A DNA stretch of 64,000 nt from an uncultured Gallionellaceae bacterium (lineage in GTDB: Bacteria > Pseudomonadota > Gammaproteobacteria > Burkholderiales > Gallionellaceae): assembly GCA_903847155.1 (NCBI GenBank), contig CAINCU010000005.1:1-64000 (forward strand), read 5' to 3'. The notes below the pieces were generated by a model. It was not told where the DNA came from, did no database searches, and saw nothing but the letters and a program-made list of their open reading frames with translations. Of the stretch, positions 17,876 through 26,055 are shown one piece after another. Each line of letters opens with the position of its first letter. Position 1 is the first letter of the stretch. A program made the translations under genes and the position numbers.

Positions 17876-18033
17876 CACGGTGCGCGATAGCGATGGGTGC
17901 GGGAATGGCTGCCATGCACCTCCTCCCGCAAACGGCTGGCTACGCCATAACCAGCGACTTGGCGAGCGTTGTTTGCTCGCCTAGTCGAATGGCTAGTCGT
18001 TTCATCAGTAACGTGTCGGAGGTGCGGCCATGA
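17872..18033 (+). CDS. 53-codon ORF exactly bridging tolQ and tolR
   Basis: This small ORF starts with an ATG that overlaps the tolQ stop (ATGA, 17872-17875) and ends with a TGA that overlaps the tolR ATG (ATGA, 18030-18033). All 53 codons are open. The product begins MTRCAIAMGAGMAAMHLLPQ and ends ASRFISNVSEVRP; it has no motif I recognise. tolQ and tolR normally adjoin, so this 154-bp insert is unusual. It also contains strong hairpins, so it may be a decayed palindromic insertion whose reading frame kept translational coupling. Whether it is a functional peptide is open. Confidence 0.4.
   Translation: MTRCAIAMGAGMAAMHLLPQTAGYAITSDLASVVCSPSRMASRFISNVSEVRP
17955..17987 (+). repeat. Hairpin inside the tolQ-tolR spacer
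   Basis: CGACTTGGCGAGC (17955-17967) pairs with GCTCGCCTAGTCG (17975-17987) with a single T-T mismatch around loop GTTGTTT. TAGTCG is repeated directly a few bases later. A second inverted pair, GCGGGA (17899-17904) and TCCCGC (17924-17929), lies upstream. There is no U-run, so it is not a standard terminator; a REP-like insert or a tuning structure is possible. Confidence 0.7.
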
Positions 18034-18449
18034 GTTTCAGTCGGCGCTCATCACATTTGCCGATCAGCCAGATCAATGTCGTGCCTTACATCGACGTGAT
18101 GCTGGTGTTGTTGGTTATCTTCATGATCACCGCTCCGATGATGAATACCGGACAGATTGATTTGCCCAGCGTGGGTAAATCACTGGCGCCATCAATTGCG
18201 CCGCTCGAAGTGATTATCAAGAAAGATTCGACCTTGGCGTTGCGCGATCACGCGCAAGGCGAACAAGAGCTACCTGTTTCGCTTGATGAGCTGACCGCGT
18301 TGCTGCATCGGAAATTAGTCCTGAACCCTGAACAATCGGTGGTGATCTCCGCCGATAAAAAAGTGCGTTATGAGGAAGTGATCAACGTGATGGATATGTT
18401 GCAGCAACAGCACATCAAAAAGGTCGGGCTGCTTACCAAGGTACGATGA
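18030..18449 (+). CDS. tolR: Tol-Pal protein TolR
   Basis: The 139-residue ExbD/TolR protein has one N-terminal membrane helix with the proton-path Asp in INVVPYIDVMLVLLVIFM, and a periplasmic domain ending KKVRYEEVINVMDMLQ. GGAGG lies about 8 nt before its ATG, inside the small ORF. The stop overlaps tolA as ATGA. Confidence 0.95.
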   Translation: MSFSRRSSHLPISQINVVPYIDVMLVLLVIFMITAPMMNTGQIDLPSVGKSLAPSIAPLEVIIKKDSTLALRDHAQGEQELPVSLDELTALLHRKLVLNPEQSVVISADKKVRYEEVINVMDMLQQQHIKKVGLLTKVR

Positions 18450-19258
18450 GTCACGCATTGAGTTATCGTGAACCGAATAAATTACCGGCGGGCTTGCTTG
18501 CCTTGGCGGTGCATGTCGCATTTATTTTGTTGTTGATGTTCGGCATGCGCTGGCAGGCGCGCCCACCCGAGGCATACTCGGTTGACTTATGGGATAGCCT
18601 GCCGGTGACTGAACAGGCTCCGGTGCTGCCGGCGCAACCGGCTGCACCCGCTCCAATGCCGGTGCAGCCGACCATGCATGTGCCTGCGCCCGCGCCCGTA
18701 CCTGTCCCTGTGGTTAAGGCCGAGCCGCCACCACCCGTGAAGGCAGATATCGTTTTGCGCGAGAAGAAGGTTAGCAAGGTTGAGCCTGTCAAGCCGACGG
18801 AGCAGGAGATCAAGTCCAAGCAGGATCAGGAGATCAAGGCCAAACAGGAGCAAGAATTTAAGGTCAAGCAGGATCAGGAAGAACAGCGTCAGATGGCCGA
18901 ATATGCAGCGCAACGCAGGCAAGATGTGCAGGCGAGGGTCCGAGCGGACATTGATGCCGCGACGACTACCGAAGTAGAGCGATACACTGGCATGATCAGC
19001 AGCAAGATTCAGCACAACATCAAGGGCGATTGGTCGCGATTGCCAGCTACTACGGTGGCGGAATATCGGGTCACCTTGCTGCCGGATGGCACGGTGATGG
19101 ATGAGCCGGTGTTGCAAAAGAGCAGCGGAAATCAGGCGTATGACGATGCCGTAGCGCGAGCTATCTTGTCTGCACAGCCCTTTAAGTTACCGCCAGACGA
19201 AGGATTGAAGAAATCATTTAGGAATTTGCACCTGATTATCAGGCCGAAAGAGGAATAA
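18446..19258 (+). CDS. tolA: Tol-Pal energy-coupling protein TolA
   Basis: TolA (270 aa) links the inner-membrane TolQR motor to TolB/Pal. It has one anchor helix (GLLALAVHVAFILLLMFG), a Pro/Ala-rich segment (residues about 50-100), a Lys/Glu/Gln-rich helix with repeats of the type KQDQEIKAKQEQE, and a C-terminal TonB/TolA-like domain (YRVTLLPDGTVMDEPVLQKS). The helical part is shorter than in E. coli. Confidence 0.93.
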   Translation: MSHALSYREPNKLPAGLLALAVHVAFILLLMFGMRWQARPPEAYSVDLWDSLPVTEQAPVLPAQPAAPAPMPVQPTMHVPAPAPVPVPVVKAEPPPPVKADIVLREKKVSKVEPVKPTEQEIKSKQDQEIKAKQEQEFKVKQDQEEQRQMAEYAAQRRQDVQARVRADIDAATTTEVERYTGMISSKIQHNIKGDWSRLPATTVAEYRVTLLPDGTVMDEPVLQKSSGNQAYDDAVARAILSAQPFKLPPDEGLKKSFRNLHLIIRPKEE

Positions 19259-19261
19259 GGT

Positions 19262-20518
19262 ATGCATCGTTTGTTATTACTGTGTGTGTTGTGTTTCGCT
19301 TGGCCTGCGCAGGCTGAACTCAACATCGAAATTACCGGTGCCGGTGAGCACCAGACACCCGTCTCTGTGGCGCGCTTCGCCGGGGACGTGCCGGACGCAC
19401 AGGGGATTTCCAGTGTGGTGACAAATGATTTGTTGCGTACCGGTTTGTTCAAGCTGATTGATCCGGCGGGCAAGGCTCCGCATGAGCCGGGCGAAGTGAA
19501 ATATGTCGAGTGGCCCGGTGTGGAAGCGTTGCTCATGGGCAGCATCAAAAAACTGGATGGCGGCAACGTGAGCGTCAAGTTCAGCTTGCTTGATATGGTG
19601 CGGCACACCGAGCTTGAGTCGCAAGTGCTGATCGCACAGAGCGATCAGGTGCGCGCCATCGCGCATCGTATCTCCGATATGGTGTATGAGAGATTGACCG
19701 GCAGTGCAGGAGTGTTCAGTACGCGCATCGCCTACGTGAGCCGCGATAAAGGACGTTTTCGCCTGGTGGTGGCTGATAGCGATGGCTATGGCGAGCAGAG
19801 CTTGTTGGCTTCCAATGAGCCGATCATGTCTCCCGCCTGGTCGCCGGATGGCAAGCAACTGGCCTACGTCAGCTTCGAACAGCGGCGTGCCATGATTTTT
19901 GTGCAGACCTTGACTTCGAGACAACGTACTTTGCTGGCAAGTTTTCCCGGCAGCAACAGTTCGCCAGCATGGTCGCCGGACGGTAAACAGATCGCGCTGG
20001 TGCTGACGCACGAGGGTAATTCGCAAATTTACCTGATGAATAGTGACGGCAGTAATTTGCACAGTATTATCTCCGGAGAAGAAATTGATACCGAACCGAA
20101 CTTTTCGCCGGATGGGAAGTCTATTTTGTTCACTTCGGATCGTGGTGGCAGCGCACAGATATATCGTGTGCCGGTGAATGGGGGCTCTGCTGAGCGTCTC
20201 ACATTCGAAGGGAACAGTAATTTTTCACCGCGCTTCAGTCCGGATGGTAAGAGTTTCGTGTTCTCGCATTACGATGGAGGGAAGTTCTACATCGCAACGC
20301 AGGATTTCGAGAGCATGCAAATGCAAATCCTGACCTCCGGCGGCTGGGAGAAAAAACCGAGCTTTGCCCCCAACGGCAAGCTCATCCTGTTTGGAAGCGA
20401 GTCACAGGGGCGTGGTATATTGGCAACCGTTTCCAGTGACGGTAAAGTGAAGCAGAAGATGGTCGCGCAGTTTGGTGATATACGCGAACCGATTTGGGGG
20501 CCTTTCCTGAAACAATAA
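19262..20518 (+). CDS. tolB: Tol-Pal periplasmic beta-propeller TolB
   Basis: The 418-residue protein has a signal peptide (cleavage near WPAQA), an N-terminal alpha/beta domain and a six-bladed propeller made of WSPDGKQ repeats (AWSPDGKQLAYVSFE, AWSPDGKQIALVLTH, NFSPDGKSILFTSDRGG, RFSPDGKSFVFSH). It binds Pal and helps constrict the outer membrane at division. Confidence 0.96.
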   Translation: MHRLLLLCVLCFAWPAQAELNIEITGAGEHQTPVSVARFAGDVPDAQGISSVVTNDLLRTGLFKLIDPAGKAPHEPGEVKYVEWPGVEALLMGSIKKLDGGNVSVKFSLLDMVRHTELESQVLIAQSDQVRAIAHRISDMVYERLTGSAGVFSTRIAYVSRDKGRFRLVVADSDGYGEQSLLASNEPIMSPAWSPDGKQLAYVSFEQRRAMIFVQTLTSRQRTLLASFPGSNSSPAWSPDGKQIALVLTHEGNSQIYLMNSDGSNLHSIISGEEIDTEPNFSPDGKSILFTSDRGGSAQIYRVPVNGGSAERLTFEGNSNFSPRFSPDGKSFVFSHYDGGKFYIATQDFESMQMQILTSGGWEKKPSFAPNGKLILFGSESQGRGILATVSSDGKVKQKMVAQFGDIREPIWGPFLKQ

Positions 20519-20533
20519 TTTTTGGAGATATTT

Positions 20534-21184
20534 ATGAAGAATAAATTGATATTAAGTGTGCTGTTGGTCAATCTGCTGGCAGCTTGCGGTAGCAATCCGC
20601 CCAAAGCGGTGGTGGCCGATGCAAAGCCTGCCCCAGTGGTATCCGCTCCTGCGGTAGCTGCTCCTGTAACGTCCGCCGTGAACCAGCCATCTGTGGATCA
20701 GTCACCTGTGCAAGCAGCTGAGGCGAAGGCGATAGCTGCAGAAGCTGTGGCTGCACGAGTTGAGGCAGATCCAAACGCTTCGGCAGCGGCCAAGGCCAAC
20801 GCTAAAGCGGATGCGGATGCGGATGTTCGCGCAGCGGTAGAAGCCCAAGCTTTGGCAAAGCATAGTGTTTTCTTCCCGTTTGATGTTGATGCAGTACAAC
20901 CAGCAGATCTGAATACGATTCAGGCGCACGCTCAAAATCTTGCCTCCAATCCGAATTTGAAAGTGCGTGTAGAAGGCAATGCGGATGAACGCGGCAGCAG
21001 TGAATACAATTTGGCCTTGGGTCAACGCCGTGCCAATAACACCAAGAAAGCGCTGGTGCTGGGCGGTGCGCGTTCCGATCAGATCGAGGCTATCAGTTAT
21101 GGTGAAGAGAAGCCACTTGCCACAGGCCATGACGAAGCGTCGTGGGCGCAGAACCGCCGCGCCGACATCGACTACACCAAGTAA
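20534..21184 (+). CDS. pal: Peptidoglycan-associated lipoprotein Pal
   Basis: The 216-residue lipoprotein has the lipobox LLAAC at its signal peptide, a long Ala-rich linker (residues about 25-110; longer than in E. coli Pal) and an OmpA-like peptidoglycan-binding domain (KVRVEGNADERGSSEYNLAL). It tethers the outer membrane to the wall. GGAGATATTT places the start at ATG 20534; an upstream TTG lies within the ribosome site and is rejected. Confidence 0.95.
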   Translation: MKNKLILSVLLVNLLAACGSNPPKAVVADAKPAPVVSAPAVAAPVTSAVNQPSVDQSPVQAAEAKAIAAEAVAARVEADPNASAAAKANAKADADADVRAAVEAQALAKHSVFFPFDVDAVQPADLNTIQAHAQNLASNPNLKVRVEGNADERGSSEYNLALGQRRANNTKKALVLGGARSDQIEAISYGEEKPLATGHDEASWAQNRRADIDYTK

Positions 21185-21189
21185 ACATC

Positions 21190-21969
21190 GTGTCCAAACT
21201 CGGCTCGCTCTTTCTGGTTTTGTATCTGGTGAGTTGCCCGGCTTCGGCTGGGCTGTTTGCGGATGAAGATGCGCGCAATCAAGTTCAATTGCTCGAAGCA
21301 CGCGTTGTCAAACTGGAAGAGGCGCGGGCGAGCGCCGAAGAAGACAGCAAGATCCGCACTCATTCCTTGCTGGACTTGCAAATGCAACTGGAGGCGCAAG
21401 CCGCCGAGATCCGCAAGCTGCACGGTCAAAACGAAGAGTTGGTGCATGACTTGCAGGATGCTGAGAAGCGGCAAAAAGATTTTTACGTCGATCTGGATTC
21501 ACGTGTACGTCGCTTCGAAGCGGGTGATGCTACAGCCGTGCAACCCGTTCCGGGAAAGGCGGGCAGGGTTGACAGCACAAGAGATGCAAATCCCGTCGGA
21601 GAAAATAAGGCGTTCGAAACGGCATATGGATTCTACAAGACTGAGGATTATCAGAATGCGGCGATAGCCTTCCGCGATTTTTTGAAACAATTTCCCCAGA
21701 CAGGGCATGAAGCGAACGTCTATTACTGGATGGGCAATGCGTATTTCCTGATAAAAGATTACGCGAACAGTTTGGACAGTTATCAGGCGCTGGTGAGCAA
21801 GTATGTAGATCACCCGCGTGTGCCGGAAGTGATGCTGAATATTGCCGAGTGCCAGCTGGAATTAAAGAATAAGGTTGCGGCAAAAAAGACCCTCAAACAG
21901 ATCATCACGCAATTCCCCGGAAGTGATGCTTCGGATAATGCCAAGAAGCGTCTCGCCACCATCAAGTAA
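21190..21969 (+). CDS. cpoB: Tol-Pal system protein CpoB/YbgF
   Basis: The 259-residue periplasmic protein starts at GTG 21190, directly giving a signal peptide (SKLGSLFLVLYLVSCPASA). An N-terminal coiled coil (VQLLEARVVKLEEARASAEE) is followed by TPR repeats (AFETAYGFYKTEDYQNAAIA; ANVYYWMGNAYFLIKDYANS). CpoB coordinates peptidoglycan synthesis with Tol-driven constriction. An ATG-led frame starting inside pal lacks a signal peptide and is less likely. Confidence 0.92.
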   Translation: MSKLGSLFLVLYLVSCPASAGLFADEDARNQVQLLEARVVKLEEARASAEEDSKIRTHSLLDLQMQLEAQAAEIRKLHGQNEELVHDLQDAEKRQKDFYVDLDSRVRRFEAGDATAVQPVPGKAGRVDSTRDANPVGENKAFETAYGFYKTEDYQNAAIAFRDFLKQFPQTGHEANVYYWMGNAYFLIKDYANSLDSYQALVSKYVDHPRVPEVMLNIAECQLELKNKVAAKKTLKQIITQFPGSDASDNAKKRLATIK

Positions 21970-21984
21970 GACTTACTGAAGTTC

Positions 21985-22641
21985 ATGACAAACACGGCCG
22001 ACGAATCGTTGCGCATCAGCGAAATATTTTTTTCTCTACAGGGCGAGACCAGTCGTGTTGGATTGCCCACCGTGTTCGTGCGACTGACCGGCTGTCCGCT
22101 GCGTTGCACCTACTGTGATACCACTTATGCTTTCACGGGCGGGCAGACGATGACGCTGTCGTCCATTTTGCAGGAAGTGGCAAAACATGCGCCTCGTTTT
22201 GTGACGGTCACCGGAGGTGAGCCGCTGGCTCAGAAAAACTGCCTGTTGTTGCTGCGAGCCTTGTGTGACGCAGGCTATGAGGTTTCGCTGGAAACCGGCG
22301 GGGCAATTGATGTGAGCAAAGTGGATGCGCGGGTGATCAAGGTATTGGACATCAAGACGCCCGCATCCGGCGAAATGGAAAAGAACTTGTGGAGCAATCT
22401 GGAACATCTGCATGCGCACGATGAAATCAAGTTTGTGCTGTGCGATGAAGCGGATTATCAATGGGCAAGGCACGTGATAAGCGAGCGTCAGCTTGCGCAA
22501 CATTGCGAGGTGTTGTTCTCACCCACACAGGGGCAGCTTGCACCAAAAGATTTGGCGGAATGGATATTGCGCGATCGCTTGCCGGTGCGTTTGCAAGTGC
22601 AGTTGCATAAAATACTCTGGGGCAATGAGGTGGGGCGTTGA
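21985..22641 (+). CDS. queE: 7-carboxy-7-deazaguanine synthase QueE
   Basis: This radical-SAM enzyme (218 aa) makes CDG in the queuosine/7-deazaguanine pathway. The cluster motif is [10 protein letters not shown] (C-x3-C-x2-C), followed by VTGGEPLAQ and SLETGGAID. It begins 15 bp after cpoB and precedes queC, the next pathway enzyme. Confidence 0.95.
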   Translation: MTNTADESLRISEIFFSLQGETSRVGLPTVFVRLTGCPLRCTYCDTTYAFTGGQTMTLSSILQEVAKHAPRFVTVTGGEPLAQKNCLLLLRALCDAGYEVSLETGGAIDVSKVDARVIKVLDIKTPASGEMEKNLWSNLEHLHAHDEIKFVLCDEADYQWARHVISERQLAQHCEVLFSPTQGQLAPKDLAEWILRDRLPVRLQVQLHKILWGNEVGR

Positions 22642-22642
22642 T

Positions 22643-23317
22643 ATGAAAAGAGCCGTGATATTACTTTCCGGCGGACTGGATTCCGCCACAGTGCTGGCGA
22701 TGGCGCGCAAGCAGGATTTTGAGTGTTACGCCCTGAGCGTGAACTACGGGCAACGCCACCATGCCGAACTCGCGGCATCCCAGCGCGTGGCGCGCAAACT
22801 CGGCGCACATGAACATCGCGTCATCAGCATCGACCTCACCGCGTTCGGCGGTTCGGCGTTGACCGATGACAACATTGCTGTGCCGGAGCAGGCCAGTAGC
22901 GGCATCCCGCTGACCTATGTTCCAGCGCGTAACACCATCATGCTGTCGCTGGCGTTAGCATGGGCGGAGGTGCTGCAAGCGCAGGATATTTTTTTCGGTG
23001 TGAATGCGGTGGACTACTCCGGTTACCCGGATTGCCGACCCGAATATGTGGAAGCCTTTGAACGTATGGCGAATCTGGCGACTAAAGCGGCGGTAGAAGG
23101 TAGGCCACTTACGCTGCATGCGCCGCTGTTGCATCTGTCCAAGGCTGAGATCATCCGTGAAGGCATGCGATTGGGGGTGGATTACGCACTCACCGTCTCC
23201 TGTTATCAGGCCGATGAAGCGGGCCATGCCTGTGGCCGCTGTGATTCCTGCCGCTTGCGGCGCGAGGGATTCCAATCTGCCGGAGTGCCCGATTCCACGC
23301 GCTATCGCAGCGAGTAA
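22643..23317 (+). CDS. queC: 7-cyano-7-deazaguanine synthase QueC
   Basis: QueC (224 aa) converts CDG to preQ0 using ATP and ammonia. It has the PP-loop [10 protein letters not shown] and the C-terminal zinc site ([18 protein letters not shown]). The start is ATG 22643 ([11 protein letters not shown]); a frame extending upstream would overlap queE widely. It is the last gene of the tol-que run; a tRNA promoter follows. Confidence 0.96.
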   Translation: MKRAVILLSGGLDSATVLAMARKQDFECYALSVNYGQRHHAELAASQRVARKLGAHEHRVISIDLTAFGGSALTDDNIAVPEQASSGIPLTYVPARNTIMLSLALAWAEVLQAQDIFFGVNAVDYSGYPDCRPEYVEAFERMANLATKAAVEGRPLTLHAPLLHLSKAEIIREGMRLGVDYALTVSCYQADEAGHACGRCDSCRLRREGFQSAGVPDSTRYRSE

Positions 23318-23334
23318 CTCTGCTGCCGGTTTGT

Positions 23335-23362
23335 TTGACAGTCGAGGTCAAACCCGTATAAT
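23335..23362 (+). promoter_or_regulatory. Sigma-70 promoter of the tRNA operon
   Basis: TTGACA (23335-23340), a 16-bp spacer, then TATAAT (23357-23362), both consensus. A GC-rich GCGCGC discriminator follows, as in stable-RNA promoters under stringent control. The Lys tRNA begins 21 bp after the -10 box. Confidence 0.88.
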
Positions 23363-23382
23363 GCGCGCTCCTTTTTGGGAGG

Positions 23383-23458
23383 GGGTCGGTAGCTCAGTCG
23401 GTAGAGCAGCGGACTTTTAATCCGTTGGTCGCGAGTTCGAATCTCGCCCGACCCACCA
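23383..23458 (+). tRNA. tRNA-Lys (anticodon TTT)
   Basis: A 76-nt cloverleaf. The acceptor GGGTCGG pairs with CCGACCC, the D arm is GCTC...GAGC, the anticodon loop is CTTTTAA, the T arm is GCGAG-TTCGAAT-CTCGC, and CCA is encoded. Confidence 0.97.
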
Positions 23459-23474
23459 GTTTCAAAGTTTCACC

Positions 23475-23550
23475 GCCGCTTTAGCTCAGTTGGTAGAGCA
23501 ACCGCCTTGTAAGCGGTAGGTCGACAGTTCGAGTCCGTCAAGCGGCACCA
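23475..23550 (+). tRNA. tRNA-Thr (anticodon TGT)
   Basis: A 76-nt cloverleaf. The acceptor GCCGCTT pairs with AAGCGGC, the anticodon loop is CTTGTAA, the T loop is TTCGAGT, and CCA is encoded. One A-C mismatch occurs in the T stem (GACAG/CCGTC). It is 16 bp after tRNA-Lys and shares its promoter. Confidence 0.96.
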
Positions 23551-23558
23551 ATATAATC

Positions 23559-23586
23559 AAGCCTCGCAGCGATGCGGGGCTTTTTT
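23559..23586 (+). terminator. Terminator of the tRNA operon
   Basis: AAGCCTCGCA pairs with TGCGGGGCTT (one T-G wobble) around a GCGA tetraloop, followed by TTTTTT. Confidence 0.93.
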
Positions 23587-24127
23587 GTTTTCATGCCCAT
23601 ATCTTATGTAACCAGTTTGTAACCGCACTTGTTCAATGCCCGCGCATTGCTTGGGTACTATTTCCCTCCCCGCAAAAGAAAAACCACCACCTGTAATACT
23701 CGCAAACCAGCCAGTCAAAATGGTGTAAAAGCGCCACTTGATTTATATGTTTTTACTGGGTCGCAATCCCAGATTGCAGTAGCATGTCAGCACAATCCTC
23801 TTACTTAATGGAAACACAAATAATATTTTGGAGCGCAATCCGCCAATGACAAATGTCGGGCGGCATATCATGAGAGTTGTACTTCGCATACCGGCCACCA
23901 AGCGACAGTTGAGGCTGAAAACTCGATGCCAGAAAGCTGACTTACGCCACGGACGGCAGCGTGCCACATATAGTCCTTCCGTGATTTTCCCCGTAACAAC
24001 CATCCAACAAAATATGCAGACTCGGCACACTTGGTTGAAGTAACCAAATGCGAAATGTTAGTCTTCGCGCCTTCGTAAGGATCAGGAGTCGGGCGTTGCC
24101 CGGGATCAGTTGAGAGGAATCACAGCC
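23587..24127. other. Non-coding spacer between tRNA operon and fds operon
   Basis: I see no convincing gene in these 541 bases. The only open frames are short, have an odd composition rich in Cys/Arg/Trp, and lack ribosome sites. The text is AT-richer than the surroundings and could be the remains of an element that entered beside the tRNA genes, but no duplicated tRNA 3' end was found. The fds promoter presumably lies in its right part. Confidence 0.5.
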
Positions 24128-24565
24128 ATGAATGCAATTTTGAATACCATATTCACTAAACACCAGCATCAGCCCGGAGCGCTGCTGCCCATTTTGTACG
24201 ACATCCAGCATGAGTTGGGTTATGTGCCGGAGGATGCGGTGCCGCTGATCGCGAAGGAGCTCAACCTGTCGCGTGCAGAGGTGCATGGCGTAATCACTTA
24301 TTACCATCATTTCCGTCAGACGCCGCCGGGCAAGCATGTCGTTCGCGTGTGCTGTGCCGAGGCCTGCCAGGCCAACGGCAGCGAGGCGCTGGCGGCACAT
24401 GCGGCCAAGCGCTTGCAGGGCGCGGATGTCACGCTGGAACCGGTGTATTGCCTGGGGCTGTGTTCCATCGGCCCGGCCATCCAGATCGACGAGACTGAGC
24501 TGCATGCGCGCGTGACACCGCAAAAGTTCGATGCCTTGATGCACAAGCTGGGAGAAAAAGCATGA
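24128..24565 (+). CDS. fdsG: NAD-linked formate dehydrogenase gamma subunit FdsG
   Basis: This 145-residue NuoE-like subunit carries one [2Fe-2S] cluster. The four ligands appear as CCAEACQANG (C-x4-C) and YCLGLCSIGP (C-x3-C). It passes electrons between FdsA and the FMN/NAD site on FdsB. GAGAGGAATCACAGCC precedes the ATG at 24128. The stop overlaps fdsB as ATGA. Confidence 0.93.
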   Translation: MNAILNTIFTKHQHQPGALLPILYDIQHELGYVPEDAVPLIAKELNLSRAEVHGVITYYHHFRQTPPGKHVVRVCCAEACQANGSEALAAHAAKRLQGADVTLEPVYCLGLCSIGPAIQIDETELHARVTPQKFDALMHKLGEKA

Positions 24566-26055
24566 GCATCACGCTTTACGTTCCCGGCGACGCGGGCGCA
24601 TTGGCGCTGGGCGCAGATGAGGTCGTTGCCGCCATAGTCAAACAGGCAAACAAACTCAAGTTGGTCATCAACATCGTGCGCAACGGCTCGCGCGGAATGT
24701 TCTGGCTGGAGCCGCTGGTCGAAGTCGTCACCGCGCAAGGCCGCGTGGCTTACGGGCCGGTGACGGTGGCCGATGTGCCAAGCCTGTTCGCGGCGAATTT
24801 CACTGCTGGCGGCAAACACCCGCTGCGCCTGGGCGACATCGAAGCGCTGCCTTATCTCGCCAAGCAACATCGCGTCACCATGCGCCGCGTCGGCATTGTC
24901 GATCCGCGTTCGCTGGATGATTACTTGGCGCACGGCGGCGGCAAGGGGCTGGCACTCGCCCATAGCATGCAACCCGCCGACATCGTGTGTTTGGTCACCG
25001 ACTCCGGCCTGCGCGGGCGCGGCGGCGCGGCGTTTCCCACCGGCATCAAATGGAAGACGGTGCTCGATACGACAGCCAGCCAGAAATACATCGTATGCAA
25101 CGCCGACGAAGGCGACTCGGGCACCGTCGCCGACCGCATGCTGCTGGAAGGCGATCCGTTCTGTGTGCTCGAAGGCATGGCCATCGCCGCGCTCGCGGTC
25201 GGCGCGGACAAGGGTTACATCTACGTGCGCTCCGAATATCCACACGCCTATGCCGCATTGAATGCCGCGTTGGCAGTGGTGGGCGATTGGCTGGGAGATT
25301 TTCACATCGAAGTGCGCAAGGGCGCAGGTGCTTATGTGTGCGGCGAAGAGACGGCCATGCTGGAAAGCATAGAAGGCAAGCGCGGCATCGTGCGCAACAA
25401 GCCGCCGCTGCCCGCGATCTCCGGCCTGTTCGGCCAGCCGACAGTCATCAACAACGTCATCACTATCGCCAGCGTGCCGGACATCCTCGCGCAGGGCGCA
25501 GCGTTTTATTGCGACCTTGGCGTAGGCAGTTCGCGCGGCACGCTGCCGTTCCAGCTGGCGGGCAATATCAAATTCGGCGGACTGGTCGAAGTGCCGTTCG
25601 GCAGCACGTTGCGCGAATTGCTGTACGACTACGGCGGCGGCTCGCGCACTGGCCGTCCGCTGCGCGCAGTGCAAGTCGGCGGGCCGCTGGGCGCGTATCT
25701 GCCCGAGTCGCAGTTCGACACCGTGCTCGACTACGAAGCCTTCGCCGCCATCGGCGCAGCACTCGGCCACGGCGGCATCGTCGCCTTCGACGACACCGTG
25801 GATATGGCCAAACAGGCGCGTTATGCCATGCAGTTTTGCGCCATCGAATCCTGCGGCAAATGCACGCCTTGCCGCATCGGCTCTACGCGCGGTGTCGAAG
25901 TCATCGACCGCATCCGCGCCGGAGACAGCGCGCAAATCCCGTTGCTGCGCAGCCTGTGCGACACCATGACTTATGGCTCGATGTGCGCGATGGGCGGCAT
26001 GACAGCGTATCCGGTGCTGTCGGCGCTGAACCATTTCCCGGAGGATTTCCAATGA
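24562..26055 (+). CDS. fdsB: NAD-linked formate dehydrogenase beta subunit FdsB
   Basis: This 497-residue NuoF-like diaphorase subunit has an N-terminal thioredoxin-like domain, the NADH/FMN segment RGRGGAAFPTGIKWK, the FMN segment CNADEGDSGTVADRMLLEGD and the N3-type [4Fe-4S] site ESCGKCTPCRIGSTRG. It reduces NAD+ with electrons from formate. Start and stop are coupled to both neighbours by ATGA. Confidence 0.95.
   Translation: MSITLYVPGDAGALALGADEVVAAIVKQANKLKLVINIVRNGSRGMFWLEPLVEVVTAQGRVAYGPVTVADVPSLFAANFTAGGKHPLRLGDIEALPYLAKQHRVTMRRVGIVDPRSLDDYLAHGGGKGLALAHSMQPADIVCLVTDSGLRGRGGAAFPTGIKWKTVLDTTASQKYIVCNADEGDSGTVADRMLLEGDPFCVLEGMAIAALAVGADKGYIYVRSEYPHAYAALNAALAVVGDWLGDFHIEVRKGAGAYVCGEETAMLESIEGKRGIVRNKPPLPAISGLFGQPTVINNVITIASVPDILAQGAAFYCDLGVGSSRGTLPFQLAGNIKFGGLVEVPFGSTLRELLYDYGGGSRTGRPLRAVQVGGPLGAYLPESQFDTVLDYEAFAAIGAALGHGGIVAFDDTVDMAKQARYAMQFCAIESCGKCTPCRIGSTRGVEVIDRIRAGDSAQIPLLRSLCDTMTYGSMCAMGGMTAYPVLSALNHFPEDFQ

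Noticed and set aside
23743-24030. Minus-strand 95-codon frame in the tRNA-fds spacer
   Set aside because: Odd Cys/Trp/Arg composition, no ribosome site and no recognisable domain.
23551-24127. Integration site of a mobile element at tRNA-Thr
   Set aside because: No repeat of the tRNA 3' end and no integrase gene downstream; the next gene is the housekeeping fds operon.
24987-26051. Very long open frame running into fdsA from far upstream
   Set aside because: The part before 26052 is an out-of-frame shadow of fdsB with Arg/Ala-rich, low-quality composition. fdsA has a clear ATG overlapping the fdsB stop.
24316-26052. Minus-strand 578-codon frame opposite fdsG/fdsB
   Set aside because: It is antisense to two well-supported genes; the product is His/Arg/Ala-rich with no motif. 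It is open only because of codon bias in GC-rich genes.
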